Below are positions 16,359 to 26,426 of a stretch of 64,000 nucleotides of DNA, piece after piece. Made by a program: the position numbers and the translations under genes. Source of the DNA: Flavobacteriales bacterium (GTDB taxonomy: Bacteria > Bacteroidota > Bacteroidia > Flavobacteriales_E > Vicingaceae). The stretch lies in contig JAPHUD010000023.1 of assembly GCA_026196775.1 (NCBI GenBank), forward strand, positions 124,001 to 188,000, written 5' to 3'. The notes under the pieces were generated by a model. The model ran no database searches and was not told where the DNA came from. It saw only the letters and a list, made by a program, of their open reading frames with translations. Position 1 is the stretch's first letter. Every line of letters starts with the position of its first letter.

Positions 16359-19300
16359 ATGAAAAGAAGTTACTTTCTCGTTTTTATAATATTCTCAATT
16401 TGTTTTTTTCATTTCTCTTTTGCACAAACTAGCAATGAGTTTTGGTTTGCACCACCTGAAGTTACTTCAGGACATGGGGCAGCAGGAACTCATGGGTTAA
16501 GGTTAGTAATGGCAACAGGAGCAACAGCTGCAACGGTTACTATTGAACAACCAGCTAATTTAGCTTTTAATGGAGGAACTCCAATAGTTATAAATATACC
16601 TGCAAATTCAGGTCATATTGAGGACATGACACCGCATACAGCCGATCTAGAAACAGCACCTCAGGATGTGGTTTTAAATACAGGACTTCATATTTCTTCA
16701 ACAGCAAACATAACTTGTTATTATGAAGTTACTACACCTTTAAATCCAGATATTTTTGCTTTGAAAGGAGCTAATGGTCTTGGAACAGAATTTTATACTC
16801 CTTTTCAGAATACTTGGGCAAATGGCGTTTACACTCCACCCGCCTATACATCTTTTGATATTGTAGCAACAGTTGATAACACTACCGTATTGATTTACCC
16901 TAGAGTACCTTTAGACGGAGGGCATCCTGCTTTAGCTTCTTATTCTATAACATTAAACAGGGGACAAACTTATTCGGGAGCTGTTACTGGAGGTGTTGGA
17001 GCAGACAATCCTGCTGGGACAGCTATAGTTTCAGATCAACCAATTGCTGTTTCCATAAAAGATGATTCTGTAAATCCAGCACCTGCAGGGTGTAGAGATT
17101 TAAATGGAGATCAAATTGTACCAGTTGATATTGTAGGAAATGAGTACATAGTAACAAAAGGAGGATTAACAACTCCTGAATATGCTTACATTGTTTCAAC
17201 AGCTAATAATAATGTTATAAATGTAGCGGGAGTAAATGTAGCTACTTTATTTGCAGGAGAAACATTTAGGGTTACTATTAATAACCCATCAACATATATC
17301 ACATGTTCTCAACCTGCTTATGTTTATCATGTTTCAGGGTTTGGATGTGAAACGGGAGGAGCTTTGTTGCCACCATTAAATTGTGCTGGTTCTTCGCAAG
17401 TGAATGTGGTGCGTTCAACAACAGAGTTTTTTGGTTTAAATATAGTTGTACAAGCGGGGAACGAAGGAAATTTTCAGTTAAATGGAAATCCGGCTTTAAT
17501 TCCAGCAGCTGCTTTTGCTCCTGTACCTAATACGGGTGGGCTTTGGTTAGCAGCGCAGATAAACTATAATACAGTAGACGTTCCTGTTGGAACGAATAAC
17601 TTAATTACCAATTCTACTGATGTTTTTTCTGTTGGTTTAATTAATGGAGGAGCTTCTACAGGTACTCGATTTGGTTATTTTTCTGAGTTTTCAGGGAAAA
17701 TTTTTGTTAATGCTGGTGCTGATATTATTGTTTGTGCTAATGATAGTGCTCAACTAAATGGTTCTGTTACAGGAGGGGCTACAACAGGTATTTGGACATC
17801 TAATGGTTCAGGTACTTTTGTTCCAAATAATACAACTTTAAATGCCAAATATGTTCCAAGTAATGGAGATATATTAGCTGGAAATGTTACATTAACATTA
17901 GCTTCAACTAGTATTTGTTTTCCTGAAACGGATCAAGTAAATATTACATTTACCCCAGCTCCAACAGTTAATGCAGGTGTTGATCAAACCGTTTGTGGTA
18001 ATAATCCTGCAGTTTCCTTAGGTGGAACTGTAACTATTGCAACAGGAGGAGTTTGGTCTGGAGGAGCGGGATCTTTTGCTCCTAATGCAGCAGCATTAAA
18101 TGCAACATACACACCAACAGCTGGAGAAATTTCTAGTGGTTCACTTACCTTGTACTTAACTACAACAGGTAATGGAACATGTTATCCAGAAGTAGATTCT
18201 ATGGTAGTAACTTTTGGACCTGCACCAACAGCAAATGCAGGAGTAAATCAAAGTGTTTGTGAAAATAATCCGAATGCTACATTAGCAGGATTAGTTACAA
18301 TAGCAACAGGAGGTGTTTGGTCAGGAGGAGCAGGAACTTTTTCTCCAAATAATACTTCTTTAAATACAACCTATACACCAACTGCAGGAGAAATTACTAG
18401 TGGTAATGTAACATTAACACTTACAACCACAGGTAATGGTAATTGTAATGCAGTTTCAGATAATATTTTAATAACATTTACTCCTTCACCAACAGCAAAT
18501 GCAGGAGCAAATCAAACCGTTTGTGCCAACAATTCGAATGTTAGTTTAAATGGTTCTGTAACAGGGGTTACAGGAGGAAGTTGGTCGGGAGGATTAGGTA
18601 ATTTCTCTCCAAATAATACCACCTTAAATGCTACTTATTCACCAACAGCAGCAGAAATAGCTGCTGGAACGGTAAACCTAACATTAACTACAACAGGAAA
18701 TGGAAACTGTAGTGCAGTAACAGATAATATGACTATTACCATAACGCCAGCTCCAACCGTAAATGCAGGAGCGGATCAAACGGTTTGTGGGAATAATGCA
18801 TTAGTAACGTTAAATGGATCGGTTACGATAGCTTCAGGAGGAATTTGGTCAGGAGGAACAGGAACATTTACTCCTAACAATACCACACTTAATGCAACTT
18901 ATATGCCTTCGGCTGCTGAGATAACCGCAGGAACAGTAACATTAACGTTGACCACTACCGGAAATGGTAGTTGTAATTCGGAAACTGATAACATGACCAT
19001 TACGATAACTCCTGCCCCTCAAGTTAATGCAGGAGCTAACCAAACATTATGTGCGAATAATGCAAGTGCAACACTTTCCGGAGTGGTTTCTGGAGCAACA
19101 GGAGGATTTTGGTCGGGAGGAACTGGCTCGTTTAATCCAAGTGCAACAGCTTTAAATGCCATTTATACTCCTTCTGCAACTGAGATTTCTAATGGTAGTG
19201 TAATACTTACATTAACCTCTACAGGAAATGGTTTGTGTAATGCTGTTTCGGACAATGTCCAACTGACATTTACATTGCCACCGACTGCTAATGCAGGAGC

Positions 19301-22300
19301 AGATCAAACCTTATGTTCAAATAATGCTGCCATATCTTTAAATGGTTCAGTTGCTATAGCAACAGGTGGAGTTTGGTCAGGCGGTTTAGGAGTGTTTACA
19401 CCAAATAATAATACGCTAAATGCAACCTATAACCCAACTGCCGGAGAAATTGCTTCAGGTTCGGTAACATTAACATTGACAACAACAGGAAATGGAAATT
19501 GTGCTTCTACATCAGATAATATGACAGTTTTCTTTACAACATCACCAACTGTTGAAGCTGGAGTAAATCAAACGGTATGTGCTAATAATCCAACAATTAC
19601 ATTAAATGGTTCTTTAACAATTTCTTCAGGAGCTGTTTGGACAGGAGGAAGTGGAACATTTTCTCCAAATAATACTACGTTAAATGCTACATATACTCCT
19701 TCAGCAGCAGAAGTTACAGCTGGTTCAGTGGTACTTTACCTTACAACAACAGGAAATGGAAATTGCTTAGCAGTTACGGATAGTATGACTTTAACAATAA
19801 CACCAATCCCAACAGCTAATGCAGGTGCTAATTTAACATCATGTAGTAATAATCCTACAGTTACGTTAAATGGATCTGTAACAGGAGCGACAGGAGGTAT
19901 TTGGTCGGGAGGGACAGGCTCGTTTAACCCAAGTAATGCATCATTAGGAGCAACTTACACTCCTTCAGCAGGGGAAATAACAGCAGGTACGGTAACGTTA
20001 ACATTAACAACAACAGGAAATGGTAATTGTAATGCAGTATCTGATAATATGACGATTACAATTACTCCGCCACCAACAGCCAATGCAGGGGCAGATCAAA
20101 CAGTATGTGCCAATAATGCAAATGTTACTTTAAATGGTTCGGTTAATTTAGCTTCAGGTGGTCAGTGGACAGGTGGGTTAGGAATATTTACACCGAGTAA
20201 TACTGCGTTAAATGCTATTTATACACCAACAAGTGGTGAAATAGCCTCTGGAAGTTTAACATTAACGTTAACAACAACAGGTAATGGTAATTGTAATCCG
20301 GAAGCTGATCAAATGGTTATTACCTTTACTCCAGCCCCAACAGTTAGTGCAGGTGTAGATCAATCGGTTTGTGCTAATAATGCAACAGCAACATTAAACG
20401 GAGCAGTTAGCATTGCAACTGGAGCTCAATGGTCGGGAGGTTTAGGTGCTTTTGCTCCAAATAATACTACTTTAAATGCAACCTATATGCCAACTGCTTC
20501 AGAAATAGCAAATGGTTCTGTAATGTTATACCTAACATCTACAGGAAATGGAAATTGTTTAAGTGTTGTTGATTCTATGTTGTTGACAATAACACCAGAA
20601 CCTGTAGTTAATGCAGGGCCTGACCAAACAATATGTGTAAATAATTTAAGTGTAAATTTAAGTGGTTCTGTTAGTGGGCCAACTTCAACAGGTGTTTGGA
20701 CAACTTCGGGAACAGGTGTTTTTGTTCCTAGTAATACCAATTTGAATGCGGTTTATCAAGCTAGTGCCCAAGATTCGATAGCAGGAACAGTAACGTTAAC
20801 GTTAACATCAACAAATAACGGCAATTGTAATGCTGTTTTTGATGACATGGTAATCACTATTTTACCTGCCGGAGGAGCAAATGTAGGAGCGGATCAATCT
20901 GTTTGTGCTAACAATGTTAATGTAAGTTTAACCGGAATAATAACAGGAAATGCATCAGGTGGAGTTTGGTCAACAAGTGGAACAGGAGCATTCTCTCCAA
21001 ACAATACCAATTTAAATGTAACTTATCTTCCTAGTGCGGCAGATATAGCTAGTGGTTCGGTAATCATTACACTAACCGCAAATAGTTGTAATAATGCAAC
21101 TGATGATATGATAATAACCATTACACCTGCACCAGTTGTAAATGCAGGTAATGATACAACAGTGTGTGTTAGTAATTTAAATGTTCCTTTAAATGGAAGT
21201 GTATCGGGAGCATCTAACACAGGAAGTTGGTCAACGAGTGGAACAGGAACATTTACGCCAAACAATACCACGCTTAATGCTACTTATAATGCGAGCGCAG
21301 CAGATTCTGTAAATCAAGGGGTCGTTTTGTATCTTACAGCAACTAATATTGGAAATTGTGCTCCTGTAACAGATACAGTGGTGATTAACTTGTTTCCAAC
21401 AGGAACAGCCAATGCAGGAGCGGATCAAACGGTTTGTGCTAACAATGCAACAATAACCTTAAATGGTTCAATTACAGGAGGGGCAACAAGTGGACAATGG
21501 ACTACATCAGGCTCTGGTACTTTTGTACCTTCTGATACTGTTTTAAATGCTACTTATATACCAAGTAGTGCCGATACTGCTGCTGGTTCGGTTAATTTAG
21601 TGCTAAACGCTACCAATAGTTGTAGTCCGGCAGCAGATTTCATGGTGTTAACTATTACACCGGCTCCTGTTGTAGAAGCAGGACCTGACCAAGTTGTATG
21701 TGGCACAAATGCTACGTTTAGTTTAAACGGTTCTGTTAGTGGTCCAACTACAACAGGAATATGGTCAACAAGCGGAACTGGAACTTTCTCAAATAATACT
21801 ATAATGAACCCAACATATACTGCAAGTGCTACAGATATATCTAATGGTGGAGTTACTATTTACTTAACTTCAACTAATAATGGATTATGTAATCCTGTTG
21901 TTGATTCATTATTAATTTCAATAACTACAGGTATTGGTGTTAATGCCGGTCCGGATCAGTCGGTTTGTTTAACAAGCACTCAAACACAATTGATGGGAGC
22001 TGTGTTTAATGGTTCTACTACTGGGCAATGGACTACTACTGGAACAGGAACATTTTTTCCACATGACTCTGTCATGTCACCAATTTATCAGATTACTTCA
22101 GCAGATACAACTGCAGGAACGATAATGTTTATTTTAACATCAACAAACAACGGTAATTGTTCACCAGCATCTGATACTATGGTAGTAACATTTGGAAGTG
22201 CAGCATACGCTAATGCTGGAGTAGACCAAACTATTTGTGCTGACAACTTAAATGTACCATTAAATGGAGTTGTTTCAGGAGGTTCTTCTTCAGGAATCTG

Positions 22301-23516
22301 GACAACCAATGGTACAGGAACATTTAATCCATCAGATACTGTGTTAACTACTTCTTATTTAGCAAGTGCAACAGATTCTGCAGCTGGTTCTGTAGATATC
22401 TATTTAACAACCACAAATAATGATGGAGGTTGTTCTTCAGGAAACGATACCATAACCATCAATTTTGACTATGTGCCAATTGCTAATGCAGGAACTGATC
22501 AAACCATTTGTACTACAGTTGATTCGGTTTATTTAAATGGGAATGTACAATATGCTACAGGAGGAACGTGGACAACAAGTGGGACGGGTACTTTTGTTCC
22601 TAATAATACAGATTTGAATGCTGTTTATGTGATGAGTGCTGCCGATATTACTAATGGAAGTGTTCAGGTAATGTTAACAACAATTAGTGGGACTACTTGT
22701 TCTGATAGAGCGGATACAATGACCATTACGGTTAATAATCCGTTAACAGTTGATTTTAGTTTTTCTGGTCAATGTGTTGGACAAGCAATTAATTTTTATG
22801 ATAGTACTGTGGTTGCTTCAGGAAGTATATTGAGTTGGGAATGGAACTTTGGTGATGGTGGGTTTGGATTTGTTCAAAATCCTACGCATACTTATCTTTC
22901 TGACGGAAATTATACTATTACCTTAGTAGTAACAACTACTACTGGATGTAAAGATAGTATTTCCCAATCCATTACTATAAACCCATTACCAATTGCCGAT
23001 TTTAGTTTTGGTCTTCCGCCTTTTTATGTTGGAGTTGATGTGAATATTAATGACCAATCGTCAGGAGCAAATTCATGGAATTGGGATTTCGGAGATGATT
23101 TAGGAACATCAAATATTCAAAACCCTGTATATAATTATACCGTTCCAGGAGTGTATGTAATTACTCAATATGTTACGAGTGCTGCTGGTTGTGTTGATTC
23201 TACAAGCAAAGAAATTAAAATTGAGGAAGATAATGTTATTATTTACCCTCCTAATTTCCCTACCGCTTTTACACCTAATGGAGATGGAAATAACGATGTG
23301 TTCTTTGTGAGAGGAGGTCCATTTGTGTATGTTAATTTTAGAATTTACAATGAGTGGGGAGAAATGATTTTTAGTTCTAATGATGCCGAAAATGGTTGGA
23401 ACGGAACTCACAATGGAGAAGAAGTTCCAGTAGGTACTTATGTTTACACCATTAAAGCGGAAACCATTGATGGGCTTAAATATGATAAATCAGGAAAAAT
23501 TGCTTTAATAAGATAG
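16359..23516 (+). CDS. giant type IX-secreted surface protein with 19 repeats and type B sorting domain
   Basis: 2385 residues, probably a surface adhesin. Order of parts: signal peptide (1-22, ending HFSFAQ); an IgGFc-binding-protein-N-like region (about 40-440); 19 repeats of about 88 residues (450-2127), each starting near NAGADQTVCANN and holding WSGG and TLTTTGNG motifs; two PKD-like domains (about 2128-2300, with WNFGDG and WDFGDD); and a C-terminal type B sorting (gliding-associated) domain with TAFTPNGDGNNDVF. Each repeat has two cysteines that may form a disulfide. The repeats are rich in Thr, Asn, Gly and nearly free of Lys/Arg. The PorP/SprF gene follows 21 bp later, a typical pairing for type B cargo. 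Confidence 0.93.
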   Translation: MKRSYFLVFIIFSICFFHFSFAQTSNEFWFAPPEVTSGHGAAGTHGLRLVMATGATAATVTIEQPANLAFNGGTPIVINIPANSGHIEDMTPHTADLETAPQDVVLNTGLHISSTANITCYYEVTTPLNPDIFALKGANGLGTEFYTPFQNTWANGVYTPPAYTSFDIVATVDNTTVLIYPRVPLDGGHPALASYSITLNRGQTYSGAVTGGVGADNPAGTAIVSDQPIAVSIKDDSVNPAPAGCRDLNGDQIVPVDIVGNEYIVTKGGLTTPEYAYIVSTANNNVINVAGVNVATLFAGETFRVTINNPSTYITCSQPAYVYHVSGFGCETGGALLPPLNCAGSSQVNVVRSTTEFFGLNIVVQAGNEGNFQLNGNPALIPAAAFAPVPNTGGLWLAAQINYNTVDVPVGTNNLITNSTDVFSVGLINGGASTGTRFGYFSEFSGKIFVNAGADIIVCANDSAQLNGSVTGGATTGIWTSNGSGTFVPNNTTLNAKYVPSNGDILAGNVTLTLASTSICFPETDQVNITFTPAPTVNAGVDQTVCGNNPAVSLGGTVTIATGGVWSGGAGSFAPNAAALNATYTPTAGEISSGSLTLYLTTTGNGTCYPEVDSMVVTFGPAPTANAGVNQSVCENNPNATLAGLVTIATGGVWSGGAGTFSPNNTSLNTTYTPTAGEITSGNVTLTLTTTGNGNCNAVSDNILITFTPSPTANAGANQTVCANNSNVSLNGSVTGVTGGSWSGGLGNFSPNNTTLNATYSPTAAEIAAGTVNLTLTTTGNGNCSAVTDNMTITITPAPTVNAGADQTVCGNNALVTLNGSVTIASGGIWSGGTGTFTPNNTTLNATYMPSAAEITAGTVTLTLTTTGNGSCNSETDNMTITITPAPQVNAGANQTLCANNASATLSGVVSGATGGFWSGGTGSFNPSATALNAIYTPSATEISNGSVILTLTSTGNGLCNAVSDNVQLTFTLPPTANAGADQTLCSNNAAISLNGSVAIATGGVWSGGLGVFTPNNNTLNATYNPTAGEIASGSVTLTLTTTGNGNCASTSDNMTVFFTTSPTVEAGVNQTVCANNPTITLNGSLTISSGAVWTGGSGTFSPNNTTLNATYTPSAAEVTAGSVVLYLTTTGNGNCLAVTDSMTLTITPIPTANAGANLTSCSNNPTVTLNGSVTGATGGIWSGGTGSFNPSNASLGATYTPSAGEITAGTVTLTLTTTGNGNCNAVSDNMTITITPPPTANAGADQTVCANNANVTLNGSVNLASGGQWTGGLGIFTPSNTALNAIYTPTSGEIASGSLTLTLTTTGNGNCNPEADQMVITFTPAPTVSAGVDQSVCANNATATLNGAVSIATGAQWSGGLGAFAPNNTTLNATYMPTASEIANGSVMLYLTSTGNGNCLSVVDSMLLTITPEPVVNAGPDQTICVNNLSVNLSGSVSGPTSTGVWTTSGTGVFVPSNTNLNAVYQASAQDSIAGTVTLTLTSTNNGNCNAVFDDMVITILPAGGANVGADQSVCANNVNVSLTGIITGNASGGVWSTSGTGAFSPNNTNLNVTYLPSAADIASGSVIITLTANSCNNATDDMIITITPAPVVNAGNDTTVCVSNLNVPLNGSVSGASNTGSWSTSGTGTFTPNNTTLNATYNASAADSVNQGVVLYLTATNIGNCAPVTDTVVINLFPTGTANAGADQTVCANNATITLNGSITGGATSGQWTTSGSGTFVPSDTVLNATYIPSSADTAAGSVNLVLNATNSCSPAADFMVLTITPAPVVEAGPDQVVCGTNATFSLNGSVSGPTTTGIWSTSGTGTFSNNTIMNPTYTASATDISNGGVTIYLTSTNNGLCNPVVDSLLISITTGIGVNAGPDQSVCLTSTQTQLMGAVFNGSTTGQWTTTGTGTFFPHDSVMSPIYQITSADTTAGTIMFILTSTNNGNCSPASDTMVVTFGSAAYANAGVDQTICADNLNVPLNGVVSGGSSSGIWTTNGTGTFNPSDTVLTTSYLASATDSAAGSVDIYLTTTNNDGGCSSGNDTITINFDYVPIANAGTDQTICTTVDSVYLNGNVQYATGGTWTTSGTGTFVPNNTDLNAVYVMSAADITNGSVQVMLTTISGTTCSDRADTMTITVNNPLTVDFSFSGQCVGQAINFYDSTVVASGSILSWEWNFGDGGFGFVQNPTHTYLSDGNYTITLVVTTTTGCKDSISQSITINPLPIADFSFGLPPFYVGVDVNINDQSSGANSWNWDFGDDLGTSNIQNPVYNYTVPGVYVITQYVTSAAGCVDSTSKEIKIEEDNVIIYPPNFPTAFTPNGDGNNDVFFVRGGPFVYVNFRIYNEWGEMIFSSNDAENGWNGTHNGEEVPVGTYVYTIKAETIDGLKYDKSGKIALIR
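17706..22739 (+). repeat. array of 19 coding repeats (about 265 bp each)
   Basis: Nineteen in-frame units coding for about 88 residues each. Repeats 2-11 are closest to each other (GGVWSGG type); repeats 1 and 12-19 carry TTSGTGTF instead, so the array has two sub-families placed in blocks. Near-identity among neighbours makes copy-number change by recombination likely and may cause assembly errors here. Confidence 0.9.
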
Positions 23517-23537
23517 TTTAATGTTTAATAAAAAAAT

Positions 23538-24524
23538 ATGAATATGAAACATATATATATAATTTCAATAGTAGTAGCTTTTGGTTTTTGTAATCAGGTA
23601 AAAGCTCAAGATGCTCATTTATCTCAATATGATGCTTCTCCTATATTATTAAATCCTGCACTAACAGGATATATAGAAAATGGAGATTTTAGGATTGGAG
23701 CACTGTATAGAACACAATGGGGTTCTATTTCTTCTTCTAGTTTTACTTCTACAGGAATAACTTTCGATACTAAACTAAATGCTAGATGGGGAGTTGGGGC
23801 TTATGCTACCAATAATGACTTAGCTGGGTTTATTAATTCTTTTAACTTTATGATATCAGGAAGTTATCAAATTTCTGATCCACTGCAAAATAAGTATAAG
23901 ATTCTTACGGGTTTACAAGCGGGTGTTTTGTATAAGAGAATTGATCAACAAGAATTTATTTTTGATAGTCAATATAGCAATGGTGGGTTTAATGAAGATA
24001 TTCCTTCTGGAGAAGTATTTAGTAAAAACAATTTAGTTGTTCCCGATTTTAACTGGGGAGTTGCTTATGTGCATACTGATAAAAATTCAAAAATAAGACC
24101 TTATGTTGGAGCTTCGTTATTTCATATCAATATGCCTAAAGAATCATTTACAGATGCAAGTGATTCCAAGCTGCCAATTAGATGGACATTTAATGGAGGA
24201 AGTAAATTTGATGTGAATCCTAATTTGATGATAGATGTACGCTCGTTGTTTCTTTTACAAAGAACAGCTAAAGAAATAAACTTTGGAGCATTAGCGTATT
24301 ATAAACTGAAAGACAATGATTATACATTAGTTTGTGGAGTTGATGTAAGATGGAATGATGCAGTAATAATTAATGCCGGAATTATGCATAAAAACATTAT
24401 TTATAGAATGAGTTACGATTATAATACATCATCTTTAAATAATTCAAGTAATGGAAGAGGTGGAACAGAACTTTCTATTATTTATACTCCATCAAAAATT
24501 CGTTCGGCACCTTCTTATAATTAG
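23538..24524 (+). CDS. PorP/SprF family type IX secretion outer-membrane protein
   Basis: 328 residues with signal peptide (to about QVKAQ, residue 24), then the family start DAHLSQYDASPILLNPALTG and YRTQWGSI, and a beta-barrel with many aromatic strand ends. PorP/SprF proteins are outer-membrane partners that type B cargo needs for secretion or surface attachment; the cargo here is the adjacent giant protein. Start is ATG 23538 or 23544 (both in frame, two codons apart). It is probably in an operon with the giant gene. Confidence 0.93.
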   Translation: MNMKHIYIISIVVAFGFCNQVKAQDAHLSQYDASPILLNPALTGYIENGDFRIGALYRTQWGSISSSSFTSTGITFDTKLNARWGVGAYATNNDLAGFINSFNFMISGSYQISDPLQNKYKILTGLQAGVLYKRIDQQEFIFDSQYSNGGFNEDIPSGEVFSKNNLVVPDFNWGVAYVHTDKNSKIRPYVGASLFHINMPKESFTDASDSKLPIRWTFNGGSKFDVNPNLMIDVRSLFLLQRTAKEINFGALAYYKLKDNDYTLVCGVDVRWNDAVIINAGIMHKNIIYRMSYDYNTSSLNNSSNGRGGTELSIIYTPSKIRSAPSYN

Positions 24525-24555
24525 TTTGACAATTAAAATTTATAGATTTAATTAG

Positions 24556-25560
24556 TTAACCTCCAATAGCTATCATTGTTCTATTGTTGGCATTTTTCTC
24601 TGGGTCAAAAAAATCTTTGTCGGAAGTCATACCACCTCGCACTTGTTTTTTGTGGTAAATACCATCCATAATAATGGATTTAATATCCTCACCATTTCTA
24701 AGTGGAGTTAGTAGGTTGGTTTCAGAGGTAGAGAATAAACAATTTTTTATTCTTCCGTTAGCAGTTAATCTAATTCTGTTGCAGCTATCACAAAATGGAT
24801 TAGAAACAGTACTAATAACCCCAAAAGAACCTTTGTACCCTTTTATTTGAAAGTTTTTAGCTGTTCCGTTTTTCTTGCTTTTTAGGTTAATAATGTTTTC
24901 AGAACCATATTTTTTTTCGGCTGCCGATAAAATTTCGTTTAAGGTAATTACTTTTTCGGTACTCCATTTATTCCCATCAAAAGGCATAAACTCAATAAAC
25001 CTGATGGCAACATTTTTATCTTTTGTAAATTCTATAAAGTCGTTAATTTCATTATCGTTTACATCTTTAATAATTACGTTGTTTATTTTTACATTAAAAC
25101 CATTTGCCTCATAAAGATTTATATTACTAATAACTCTATCAAAATAATCTCGTCTGGTTATTTCTTCAAACTTTTTTTTGTCGAGTGTATCTAAGCTAAT
25201 GTTTATGTCTTTAACTCCAGATGTTTTAAATAATTCAAAATAGTTGTCGAGTAAAATCCCATTGGTGGTAATACCCAAATTTATGGGTAGTTGGGTTAAT
25301 TCAGTAATAATTTTCTCAATGTTTTTTTTAATTAAAGGTTCACCTCCTGTTAATCTAATTTTTTTTACCCCCATCTCCACAAAAGTTTTAGCAATGGCAA
25401 TTACTTCTTCATGACTCATTAAATGAGACTTTTCAGAGAGTTCAATACCTTCTGCAGGCATGCAGTAAAAACATCTTAAATTACATCTTTCTGTGAGAGA
25501 AATCCTCAAGTAATCGTGAACTCTACCAAATTGATCTTTTATTTGAGATGCTGAATTCAT
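24556..25560 (-). CDS. moaA: GTP 3',8-cyclase MoaA (molybdenum cofactor)
   Basis: Radical-SAM enzyme that, with MoaC, converts GTP to cyclic pyranopterin monophosphate in the first step of molybdenum cofactor synthesis. 334 residues. The N-terminal [4Fe-4S] is held by C26, C30 and C33 (CNLRCFYC), and the second cluster by CDSCNR...KNC in the C-terminal third. The tail ends in GG, as required for MoaA activity. It lies apart from moeA but near the nar genes; its promoter (25611-25618) has no FNR-type site. Convergent with porP/sprF. Confidence 0.97.
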   Translation of the reverse strand: MNSASQIKDQFGRVHDYLRISLTERCNLRCFYCMPAEGIELSEKSHLMSHEEVIAIAKTFVEMGVKKIRLTGGEPLIKKNIEKIITELTQLPINLGITTNGILLDNYFELFKTSGVKDINISLDTLDKKKFEEITRRDYFDRVISNINLYEANGFNVKINNVIIKDVNDNEINDFIEFTKDKNVAIRFIEFMPFDGNKWSTEKVITLNEILSAAEKKYGSENIINLKSKKNGTAKNFQIKGYKGSFGVISTVSNPFCDSCNRIRLTANGRIKNCLFSTSETNLLTPLRNGEDIKSIIMDGIYHKKQVRGGMTSDKDFFDPEKNANNRTMIAIGG

Positions 25561-25610
25561 TGTTTCTAATTGGGGTGTTTTATTTTGATTGAAAATTACT
25601 CAATTTTAGA

Positions 25611-25618
25611 CAAAACTA
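25611..25618 (-). promoter_or_regulatory. -7 box for moaA
   Basis: Exact TAGTTTTG (TAnnTTTG) read on the minus strand; the start would be near 25605, about 45 nt before the ATG. No FNR-type palindrome lies 36.5 bp upstream (25641-25654), so moaA seems to be outside the regulon. Confidence 0.55.
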
Positions 25619-25627
25619 TTGATGTAA

Positions 25628-26320
25628 TTAATGTAATTCTGACTGAATGGTTTTTAATTCTTCTTTACTTAAAAATTTTTGAGCAAGTGGAAAGAGGGTA
25701 TTGTCCTCTCTAAAAATGTGAAGTTTAAGCAATTCAACCAGTTCTTTGGCATTGTTATAAGCCACATCATAAGTAAACATTCTGGCCTGTTCATCTCTAT
25801 ACCTAGGAGCTAATCCTAATAGGTTAAAAGTTAACGCCCCAAGTTGAATAAATTTTATATGATCATCTTCCATTAGGTCAACCGCTGTAATTGGTTCTTC
25901 TCCTGTACCATGTTCATTGTTTGCTAAAAGTGCTTTGTTAAGAATGGGGAAAAGAATTTTCTCTTCTTTTCTGTTATGAGGCAGTAAATTGTTGTCGAAA
26001 AAATCAAAAAACTGTTTAAAACTGTTGTTTATTTCATCATTAATTACATACTGAGCTTCTTTAAATGCACTTAACGCTTTTTCAAAGTCATCAATAATTT
26101 TAGATAGTTCTTTATGTTCTTCAACAAAAACATTCAGTGCATCATTAAAAGGGGTGTCTTCATTTTTCAACTGAGCAAGAGTTGAATAGGCATCAGGAGG
26201 ATCCATTGGAGAAAGTTCACTTTCAATGGAGATTTCGTCTTTCTCGGTATTAGCTTTTACAGGGTCAGAAGTTTTTAACTCTTTTAGTCTTTTTCCTGTT
26301 TCATGGTCTATTATCTTCAT
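25628..26320 (-). CDS. hemerythrin-like (HHE) protein
   Basis: 230-residue soluble helical protein with the carboxylate/histidine pattern of a di-iron hemerythrin fold: H69 (EEHKEL), H115 and E119 (LLPHNRKEEK), H154 (EDDHIK), H201 and E205 (KLHIFREDN). Such proteins bind O2 or NO or repair Fe-S clusters (YtfE/RIC); this one lacks the N-terminal cysteine domain of RIC. The ATG at 26318-26320 is preferred to an upstream TTG (26336). An FNR-type promoter lies upstream, so protection of Fe-S proteins or NO handling during nitrate respiration is plausible. Confidence 0.82.
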   Translation of the reverse strand: MKIIDHETGKRLKELKTSDPVKANTEKDEISIESELSPMDPPDAYSTLAQLKNEDTPFNDALNVFVEEHKELSKIIDDFEKALSAFKEAQYVINDEINNSFKQFFDFFDNNLLPHNRKEEKILFPILNKALLANNEHGTGEEPITAVDLMEDDHIKFIQLGALTFNLLGLAPRYRDEQARMFTYDVAYNNAKELVELLKLHIFREDNTLFPLAQKFLSKEELKTIQSELH

Positions 26321-26349
26321 TTTTTTCTGTTTTATCAAATTGATTAAAT

Positions 26350-26426
26350 ATGATGTTATTCATATCAATATTTCTTTTTTGATAAAATTACTGCTGATTT
26401 ACAGTTTAAAAAATGATATAAATCAG
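26350..26426 (-). promoter_or_regulatory. FNR-type sites and -7 box, hemerythrin promoter
   Basis: ATGAT-ATAA-ATCAG at 26413-26426 with a -7-like TAATTTTA (one mismatch, minus strand 26390-26383), spacing 36.5 bp. A second palindrome, ATGAT-GTTA-TTCAT, at 26350-26363 lies about 20 nt downstream of the predicted start; its centre is 63 bp from the first. It could act as a block or belong to the second regulator. Confidence 0.68.

Noticed and set aside
20483-22309. Minus-strand ORFs of 65-85 codons within the giant gene
   Set aside because: They repeat with the array and are shadows of the coding strand, without start signals.
17706-22739. CRISPR or other non-coding repeat array
   Set aside because: Units are about 265 bp, in frame, and code for a continuous 88-residue protein repeat; there are no short spacers.
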